Origin: CAYRUP01 sp964578975 | Lineage (GTDB): Bacteria; Pseudomonadota; Gammaproteobacteria; DSM-16500 | Assembly: GCA_964578975.1 (NCBI GenBank) | Contig: CAZOFA010000041.1 | Span: forward strand, 1-20,466 | DNA length: 20,466 nucleotides | Direction: 5' to 3' | Shown: piece after piece, positions 7,642 through 14,100 of the stretch | How the letters are laid out: each line of letters starts with the position of its first letter | Numbering within the stretch: the stretch's first letter is position 1 | Program-made: the position numbers and the translations under genes | The notes under the pieces: model-generated | What the model saw: only the letters and a program-made list of their open reading frames with translations | Database searches by the model: none | What the model was told of the DNA's origin: nothing

Positions 7642-8501
7642 AATTTTTTTCCTTTTATCAAGGTATCAATAATCGCCTGATGACTGGCATTTGCGCTCAA
7701 CCATATTTTTTTAAATCCACGGGCCTTTGCCAACTCAACCAATCGAGCACTGACCACCACCAATGGTCGGGTAAAAAGCGCTGGACTCGCGATCAGCGTG
7801 ATTAAATTATCCATGCTTTCGCCCGAGGTACAGACAATTATATCGATTTTTTCTCGCGCGATTAAGTCTTCGCTGTTTTCATAATGCGGCAGGACACGCC
7901 GATAAACAAGCAAAGGTGTGACCTCAGCGCCTCGCGCGGTTAATGTTTCTGCCAATAACGTTCGACCACCTTCGCCTTGTACCAACCCAATTTTTTGGCC
8001 ATGAATCGCCTGAAAACACGGCAATTTTAATAATCCTTCACTGGTCCAGTCGTCTTTGGGATAAACAACCTCTTTATATCCCGCTTGTTCTAACAATCTT
8101 GCTGTGCTTTCACCAATCGCAGCGATTCTTCCCCCTTCGCGCACCCGGGGGGGGGGGGCCGCCGGGCGGCGCGGGGGGGGGGCGGGGNNNNNNNNNNCCC
8201 CCCCCCCCCCTCCCTCCCCCCCCGCCCCCCCCCGGCGCGCCCCCCCCCGCCGCCCCCGGCGCGGCGCGCCGCCCCCCCCCGGCCCCCCCCCCCCCGCGTC
8301 TCGAAGGGCATGCGGACTGATAAAAATAAGCCAATCATATTGATCAAGGTGTAAGTGCTCACTATTTTCATGCGGCACAATTTCAATCGTCGGGAAATAA
8401 ATTGCCTCACCCTGTAGCGCATTAATTTTTTCACAAAGTTCTTCGCCTTGGGGTCTCGGCCGAGTCACCAAAATACGCATGCCTTGTAAAGTATGAGACA
8501 T
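7638..8501 (-). CDS. hemD: Uroporphyrinogen-III synthase, interrupted by an assembly gap
   Basis: HemD closes and rearranges hydroxymethylbilane into uroporphyrinogen III, the step after HemC. The N-terminal part reads MSHTLQGMRILVTRPRPQGEEL...IFISPHALRDA. The C-terminal part resumes at IAAIGESTARLL and includes GLVQGEGGRTLLAETLTARG, IIVCTSGESMDNL and VVVSARLVELAKARGF, as in E. coli HemD (246 residues). Between the parts lie bases 8144-8296, which are poly-G, ten Ns and poly-C. They read as a meaningless Gly/Pro/Arg stretch and stay open only because such DNA contains no stop codons. Comparison with E. coli suggests roughly 10-20 real residues are missing there. The real gene is probably intact. 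Its start lies one base after the hemC stop, with GGTGA about eight bases upstream. It overlaps hemX by four bases. Confidence 0.9.
   Translation of the reverse strand: MSHTLQGMRILVTRPRPQGEELCEKINALQGEAIYFPTIEIVPHENSEHLHLDQYDWLIFISPHALRDAGGGGPGGGGAPRRGRRGGARRGGAGGEGGGGGXXXXPAPPPRRPAAPPPRVREGGRIAAIGESTARLLEQAGYKEVVYPKDDWTSEGLLKLPCFQAIHGQKIGLVQGEGGRTLLAETLTARGAEVTPLLVYRRVLPHYENSEDLIAREKIDIIVCTSGESMDNLITLIASPALFTRPLVVVSARLVELAKARGFKKIWLSANASHQAIIDTLIKGKKL
8144..8296. other. Assembly gap with poly-G / poly-C artefact
   Basis: Ten Ns at 8188-8197 mark a scaffold gap. Bases to the left are almost pure G with some C, and bases to the right almost pure C with some G. This is expected if read 3' ends reaching the gap from either side decayed into poly-G, as in two-colour sequencing dark cycles, and were built into the consensus. 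The block interrupts conserved hemD sequence and matches nothing in the family. Open frames across it on both strands are not genes. Confidence 0.92.
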
Positions 8502-8502
8502 G

Positions 8503-9432
8503 TTATTTCACCGCCGCATCTAAAAGTTCTTGTGCGCCCTGTTGCAATAAATCAGTGGCAGCCGCCAGACCTAATTCGTTTGCACGCTGCACAGTATCGG
8601 TCAAATGAGTCCGCACAATACGTGTTCCATCGACTGCCCCCACCAATCCGCGTAATTGAATTTGATTGTCTGAGACTTCCGCAAACGCTGCAATCGGCAC
8701 ATGACACCCGCCACCCAGTTTTCGACACAGCGCGCGTTCTGCGGTCACCGCGAAAAAGGTATGGATGTGATTGAGCGATGCGATTAATGCTTGTGTGCGC
8801 TCATCCTCTAAACGACACTCAATGCCCAACACACCTTGCCCTGCTGCAGGAAGTGATTGCTCGAAAGTAAGATAAGAACGAATCCGTTTTTCCTCATTCA
8901 ATCGTTTAAGCCCTGCTGCCGCTAAAATAATCGCGGAAAATTCTTTATTATCCAGTTTAATCAAGCGCGTATTCACATTCCCGCGTAAAAATGCAGTTTT
9001 TAAATCCCGACGCAATGCTAACAACTGACTTTGCCGACGCAAACTTGACGTACCGACGATCGCATTCAGAGGCAATTCTTCGAATGAGGAAAACTCATTT
9101 GATACGAACACATCACGTGCATCTTCACGTTCACACATCACCGGCACACAAAGACCGTCTGGCAAATTCATCGGCACATCTTTCATCGAATGCACAGCAA
9201 TATCAGCCTTTTTTGTTAATAACGCCTCTTCTAACTCTTTAACAAAAAGTCCTTTGCCACCCACTTTATAAAGCGGTGTGCTCAGCAACTCATCGGCTTT
9301 TGTCGTCATGCCTAACAGTTGAATGGAAAGTTCCGGATGAAGATCTTGCAAACGATTCTTGACAAAATTCGCTTGCCAGAGCGCCAACGGACTTTCGCGC
9401 GTTGCAATGATTAAATTATTTGTGCTTTGCAT
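8503..9432 (-). CDS. hemC: Hydroxymethylbilane synthase (porphobilinogen deaminase)
   Basis: HemC condenses four porphobilinogens into hydroxymethylbilane using a covalent dipyrromethane cofactor. The 309-residue product shows the substrate-binding arginines in ATRESPLALWQ (Arg12), VGTSSLRRQ and RGNVNTRL, the catalytic aspartate in HSMKDVP (Asp85), and the cofactor cysteine in LGGGCHVPIAAFA (Cys243, E. coli Cys242). All are intact and the length is normal. The ATG at 9432 has only a weak GAGA ribosome site. It is the first gene of the leftward run, and its product feeds HemD, encoded one base downstream. It is divergent from the 9487 gene across 54 bp. Confidence 0.97.
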   Translation of the reverse strand: MQSTNNLIIATRESPLALWQANFVKNRLQDLHPELSIQLLGMTTKADELLSTPLYKVGGKGLFVKELEEALLTKKADIAVHSMKDVPMNLPDGLCVPVMCEREDARDVFVSNEFSSFEELPLNAIVGTSSLRRQSQLLALRRDLKTAFLRGNVNTRLIKLDNKEFSAIILAAAGLKRLNEEKRIRSYLTFEQSLPAAGQGVLGIECRLEDERTQALIASLNHIHTFFAVTAERALCRKLGGGCHVPIAAFAEVSDNQIQLRGLVGAVDGTRIVRTHLTDTVQRANELGLAAATDLLQQGAQELLDAAVK

Positions 9433-9486
9433 GATTCTCTACTTTACGTCAAAATAAATAACTATTGTTTTTAAGGAACTATCCTT
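9433..9486. promoter_or_regulatory. Divergent intergenic region with a ribosome-site hairpin
   Basis: These 54 bp must serve both the leftward hem run and the rightward 9487 trio, unless promoters lie inside the coding sequence. AAGGA (9473-9477) is the ribosome site of the 9487 gene. It can pair with TCCTT (9482-9486), directly before the ATG, around the loop ACTA, which might damp translation. A perfect TTGACA lies on the minus strand at 9488-9493, but no good -10 follows at 16-18 bp, so no promoter is called with confidence. Confidence 0.35.
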
Positions 9487-10104
9487 ATGTCAAAATCATT
9501 ATTGGAAGAAGATACTATCATTTGTGATGAAATGATGGCACATACTCCGTTGTTTACTCACCGAAGCCCACATAATGTCGCTATTTTAAACGATCGCGAT
9601 CAGAGAATCATTCAAGAAGTGATAAAACATCCCAATGTATTGTGTATATGGCAAATCATGGCACAATCCCGGGAGCATGAAAACAAGGATTCTCGAATAA
9701 AATATATTGACCGCGAACAAGATTTTTCTCTTATTGAACCCAACACCTTAGATGTGTTGATCATCGGAGGAAAACACTCAATGTGTCATGATTATTTTTC
9801 TCGTCTGAATTCCAATGGCATCGTCATTCAATTGTGCGAATCGCCTTTTAAACTGTCTGAATTGAAAACCACGCAACAACAATTAAAAGCGCTGGGATTT
9901 CAAGATATTTTACCCTTACAATTTCCAGAACCGAGTTTTGTGTCAGGCTGGCGTGCTGCATTCATGGCAATTAAACAGGGCACCATTAAACGTCCGCGTG
10001 AAAAAGATATTTTTAATAAATCATTTACCACGCAGTATTATAATTTAGATGTACACAAAGCGGCATTTGCGCTGCCAGAATTCATGCGTGTGGAGCTTTC
10101 ATAA
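9487..10104 (+). CDS. Degenerate spermidine-synthase-like protein, probably not catalytic
   Basis: This 205-residue protein aligns by eye with the Rossmann part of E. coli SpeE. DEMMAHTPLFTH corresponds to HEMMTHVPLLAH at the start, LDVLIIGG to FDVIISDC in the middle, and TTQYYNLDVHKAAFALPEFM to the characteristic SpeE C-terminus. The functional residues are missing. The GGGDG loop reads LNDRDQ, the acidic VEID strand end reads WQIM, the catalytic SDCTDP reads IGGKHS, and the N-terminal beta domain (about 60 residues) is absent. The frame is open, an AAGGA site lies nine bases upstream, and the stop overlaps ubiK as TAATG, so the gene appears retained rather than decaying. A pseudoenzyme or structural role is inferred. 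Aminopropyltransferase activity is unlikely. Confidence 0.75.
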   Translation: MSKSLLEEDTIICDEMMAHTPLFTHRSPHNVAILNDRDQRIIQEVIKHPNVLCIWQIMAQSREHENKDSRIKYIDREQDFSLIEPNTLDVLIIGGKHSMCHDYFSRLNSNGIVIQLCESPFKLSELKTTQQQLKALGFQDILPLQFPEPSFVSGWRAAFMAIKQGTIKRPREKDIFNKSFTTQYYNLDVHKAAFALPEFMRVELS

Positions 10105-10361
10105 TGGATAAATTAAATTTTTTAAATGATTTGACAAAAAAATTATGCAATGCATTGCCACCCAGTTTGCAAACGATGAAAAAAGATGTCGAAAAAAATC
10201 TGCATGGTGTGTTGCAAAGTACATTTGCAAAATTAGATTTGGTGACGCGTGAAGAATTTGATACACAAACTAAAGTGCTCGCGCGCAGTCGCAAACGCAT
10301 TGAAATGTTGGAAGCAAAAATTAAAGAATTAGAAAAAATTGTTGAAGGCAAACATGGATAA
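10104..10361 (+). CDS. ubiK: Ubiquinone biosynthesis accessory factor UbiK (YqiC/BMFP family)
   Basis: The 85-residue product matches E. coli UbiK/YqiC. An amphipathic N-terminal half (LNDLTKKLCNALPPSLQTMKKDVEKNL) is followed by the diagnostic block LQSTFAKLDLVTREEFDTQ and a coiled coil with heptad spacing (VLARSRKRIEMLEAKIKELEKIV). UbiK forms trimers through this coiled coil, binds lipid, and works with UbiJ in the soluble complex that carries late ubiquinone intermediates under aerobic conditions. The start shares one base with the preceding stop (TAATG), and the end overlaps nudF by eight bases, so all three rightward genes are likely translated together. No ubiJ is visible in the window. 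Confidence 0.92.
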   Translation: MDKLNFLNDLTKKLCNALPPSLQTMKKDVEKNLHGVLQSTFAKLDLVTREEFDTQTKVLARSRKRIEMLEAKIKELEKIVEGKHG

Positions 10362-10971
10362 AAAAAATTTTACGCGTGACGATTATGAATTGGTAAAGCG
10401 CGATGTGCTTTATCAAGGCGTTTTTCGTTATGCGCGCTATCATCTACGTCAACGTTTGTTTAACGGTGGATGGAGTGAGACCTATCAACGTGAAGTCCTT
10501 GAGCGTTTTCCTGCGGCCGGTGTTTTACCCTACGATCCCAAATTAGATCGTGTGATTTTAATCGAACAATTGCGCCCGGGAAGTTTAGCCGATCCCAAAA
10601 CGCCATGGTTAATTGAAATACCCGCGGGTGTATTAAGTCACGCAAATGAAACACCGGAAGAATTAGTGCGCCGCGAATCAGTGGAAGAAGCGGGTTGTGT
10701 TTTGCAAGAAGTCGAACCGGTGTGTGATTATTATGTGAGTCCTGGCGCATCGAATGAATATATTCATTTATTTTGCGGCAAAGTGGATGCAGAAAAAATA
10801 GAGGGTGTGCATGGACTCGCGCATGAGCATGAAGATATTCGCGTGATGAATATTTCAGTGGATGAAGCGTTCGCTAAATTGCGTGCCGGTGAAATAAAAA
10901 CTTCGCTTGCGGTGATTACGTTGTTTTGGCTTGAGATTCATCGCGAACGATTACGACGTGTTTGGGTTTAA
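10354..10971 (+). CDS. nudF: ADP-ribose pyrophosphatase (Nudix hydrolase, NudF type)
   Basis: NudF hydrolyses ADP-ribose to AMP and ribose 5-phosphate. The 205-residue product parallels E. coli NudF: LYQGVFRYARYHLRQRLFNGG, ERFPAAGVLPYDP, VILIEQLRPG, the Nudix segment, YYVSPGASNEYIHLF, and HGLAHEHEDIRV near the end. The Nudix helix RRESVEEAG keeps its catalytic glutamates. The box is GX6EX7REX2EEXG, one residue longer in the first loop than the consensus GX5E. A TTG lies five codons upstream, but the ATG at 10354 has GAAGG five bases before it and begins MDKKNF, so ATG is preferred. The start lies inside the last codons of ubiK. No strong terminator was seen in the 223 bp that follow. Confidence 0.93.
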   Translation: MDKKNFTRDDYELVKRDVLYQGVFRYARYHLRQRLFNGGWSETYQREVLERFPAAGVLPYDPKLDRVILIEQLRPGSLADPKTPWLIEIPAGVLSHANETPEELVRRESVEEAGCVLQEVEPVCDYYVSPGASNEYIHLFCGKVDAEKIEGVHGLAHEHEDIRVMNISVDEAFAKLRAGEIKTSLAVITLFWLEIHRERLRRVWV

Positions 10972-11065
10972 ATAAATTCCTCCGTTCCAATTAACGACAC
11001 TACCTCGCTATTTCAGATGGTTTTTCCAAATGATCACAGAACTGCGCTCAGATAATTCATCGCCG

Positions 11066-11078
11066 AATTAGCCTAATT
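11066..11078. promoter_or_regulatory. 13-bp palindrome upstream of the giant kinase gene
   Basis: AATTAG and CTAATT flank a single C, forming an inverted repeat about 117 bp before the 11195 ATG, in the 223-bp gap 10972-11194. It could be an operator for this gene, but its AT-rich composition makes chance occurrence plausible. A possible TTGGGA (-35) and TAATAA (-10) pair with a 16-bp spacer lies further downstream, near 11126-11155. No RNA gene or other ORF was recognised in the gap. Confidence 0.22.
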
Positions 11079-11194
11079 AATTGATTTTATGAGCTACAAT
11101 ATAAAGAGGGTCATAAATGGATCGCTTGGGAAACTCATTAAAAAAAATAATAAAAATCAAAAAGTTATACTGACGCCTGTGCACGGGGAGAGTT

Positions 11195-14100
11195 ATGCCA
11201 GTATTAAAATCGCTATTAGATGAGTTAGCGCTTATCGGGCAAGCACAATTCATCGAACAAGAAGAAAAGACGAAACCAGCCTCCGGCAAGGACAGTGAAG
11301 TCTTTTTTTTGCAGTCAAAGCAACTGGCTGACACTCCGGTTAAACTTGCTTTTTCGCGCAGCCATCATTTAAAACCCGCTGCTGCACAAAGCGTTGATGA
11401 TCAATTATTTTTTCACACAGGTTCATCGACACCCTCATCCGTCCCACCAGAAATGCTTGAGAAAGCAAAAAAAGCATTTCACTACGCGAATTTTGTGCAG
11501 AACATTTTTCTTGAACGCGGTGTAGATACGAGTTTTTTACAAACTTTTTTTGCATTCAATGCATTCGGACAAAGAGTATCGCCTCATGCTTCGGAAAAAT
11601 CCTTATACGATTATATTGATGCACATTTACATCAATTAACACGTGAACAAATTAAAAATATTTTTGGTCAAATACTTTTAGGCGTGAATGCATTACATGA
11701 AAAGAATTTAGTACATCGAGATTTGCATTATCATAATATCCTGGTGACAAAAATTGGCAACGAGTTATTTGCAACGGTCTCTGATCCAGATGAGCTAGTG
11801 TCCGTTTCTTCAATAGACAGCACGGTGAATCAAGCACATTTTTATATTTATGCCGGCCCTGTCCGTCCACCTGAATTAAACCAGTTTGTTAAAATAAAAG
11901 ATGACAATGAATATAGTGTTCAAAGCAAGGAAAATAACATTCTATATAAAAAAATAAATCTTAAAGCATGCGATTGTTATTCTATCGGAATGATATTAGA
12001 AAAATTAATTAGCCAAGCAGCTCCAGGAGAAATAGGTCCGGATGATTCATTACGGGATTTATGCAGTCAACTTTGTGCCGACGCGCCCGAAAATCGTTTA
12101 AGCGTCGAAAAAGCCATGCAGCATGCGGTTTTTAATAACCCCATCGATAAGCAATTTTTTGAAAATTTGCAAAAACGCCCCGCTCCAGACGAATACTTAG
12201 GCGCTTATCGTGCCCGCGCGTTTAAAATTGATGATGCCTTTGTATTAATGCATGAGCCATTGAAAGATTTTTATCAAGCAGGAAGACGCCTTGATGATGT
12301 CTTTAATTATTTTGATGCCACAATTACACGCACACCACTCGACAATAAAGATGAAGATAAAAATTTAGTGGGAAAAACATTAGAAGAAAAAACGTTATAT
12401 GATTATTTTAATGCTTTTGAAACCGAGGCAGAAAAACTATTAGCGTCAAATTTAATTAATGAAACAGAACGAAAAAAAATCGAGCAATTACGCAACACAG
12501 CTAGAGGAAAAAAGGAAGTCATTTTACGCAAAGAACTGGCCATTCAAGCTATTTTAGCGGACGCAGCATCCATTCAACTGCTTGGAAAGCCTCGAGATTT
12601 TTTTGATTTTGCCGAATCGCTCAGCGATAACCAGCTGAGAGAAATTTTTTTAGAAGAGAAGCGCTATCCCTATCTCGCCTCAACATGGCAACAATTAACA
12701 CTTAATCAAAAAATAGTGCTTGTAGGTGGACTCGATCATTCACGAGCACAAGAAATTTTAACGACCACTCGACAGCACAATGATTTTTCTGGAGTCATGG
12801 ATTCATTAGACAACACAATACTGGAGAGCAAATTAACATGTGATATTTCTCCCGCAAAGCTCGACTTATTTAAGAACAAGGTTTCGCAAGCATTATTAAT
12901 CGAATTAGCCTTTCGGACTGAAATAGCAATTAAAGAACCGACCAACTTTGATAATCTGAGAAATTATCAACTACTGTCGGAAGAAATTGCAAAACATTCA
13001 AAACCACTCGCTGCCGCAAGCAAGTCACAATTAGAAATGTTTATCCAACGTCTCAACATCAAGCAATTACCAGCTGTTCTAGAAAACGATTATTCAATTT
13101 TACTTTTATGGCCACGCTTTTCAAATCAGGAAAAAACATTTATTGCTAGTCATCTGACGCATGACGCATTACAAAAAATTTTATCGGCGCAGAGAAATAA
13201 AGATTCTGAATATAATGCAGCAATGCAAATATTATTCGAAAGCGTGGATAGTAATAATAAAGCCGTAAAAATTTATATTACTAGTGAATATCTTAATAAT
13301 TTTGTGCTTGATAAAAAAAGCTGGGGACCGGTTCTTGAATTGGCTTATCGAACTGCAATAGGTATAGATCAACCTGCCAATTTAAAAAATCTTGTTCAAT
13401 ATAAGCTGCTTTTAAAAGATATACCTGTTGATCTTTCAAATAATTGCCACAAGCAATTTACTGCCTTTATAAAAAGACTGGGAAGTCATTTAAACATTAT
13501 TATCCAGGATCGAAACAACGATGTTGATCTTGCGCAGCTATGGCCAGACTTTTCACTTCATGTAAAAATTCAAATGATATCCACATTTAATTATTCTCGA
13601 GCAAATAAAATTCTAGCTCAACAAGAATTTGATTCCGAAAGTTCAGCATTAATAAAATTAATTCGTGAAGAAAAAGAGATTCAGTCGACTGAAACAGATT
13701 TTCTATCAGCGCTTGAAATGCAGCCCAAAGATTCCAGGTTAATTCAAATTCTCTATCGCACTCATATTGCAATAAAAAATCCAATTGATTTCGATAATCT
13801 TATGCAATACAAAATATTGATGGGGGAGATAGAAGATCCGACATTAAAAAATATTTGTGAAGCTCAATTAAAGGGATTTTTCAGCAGGATAAACAACCAT
13901 GACTTAAAAAACTTTATTGAAAATAACAAAAATGACTATAGTCTAATTAAGTTATGGCAGTATTTTACAGAACAACAAAAAATTATTTTAGTCTCAAACC
14001 TAAATCATGATCGGATAAAACCCATTCTTTCTGAACAAAAAGACTATGATTCTGTATTGGCAAAACTGCAACAAAGTGGCGGAGATGGTTTGATAAAAGA

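Noticed and set aside
8090..8434. Several overlapping Gly/Pro/Arg-rich ORFs on both strands across the hemD gap
   Set aside because: They exist only because poly-G and poly-C DNA contains no stop codons and the Ns are read through. They are artefacts of the gap.
7638..8501. hemD as a pseudogene or a HemD with a novel low-complexity insert
   Set aside because: Both conserved halves are intact and in the expected order. The insert contains Ns and shows strand-symmetric homopolymers, which points to a technical cause.
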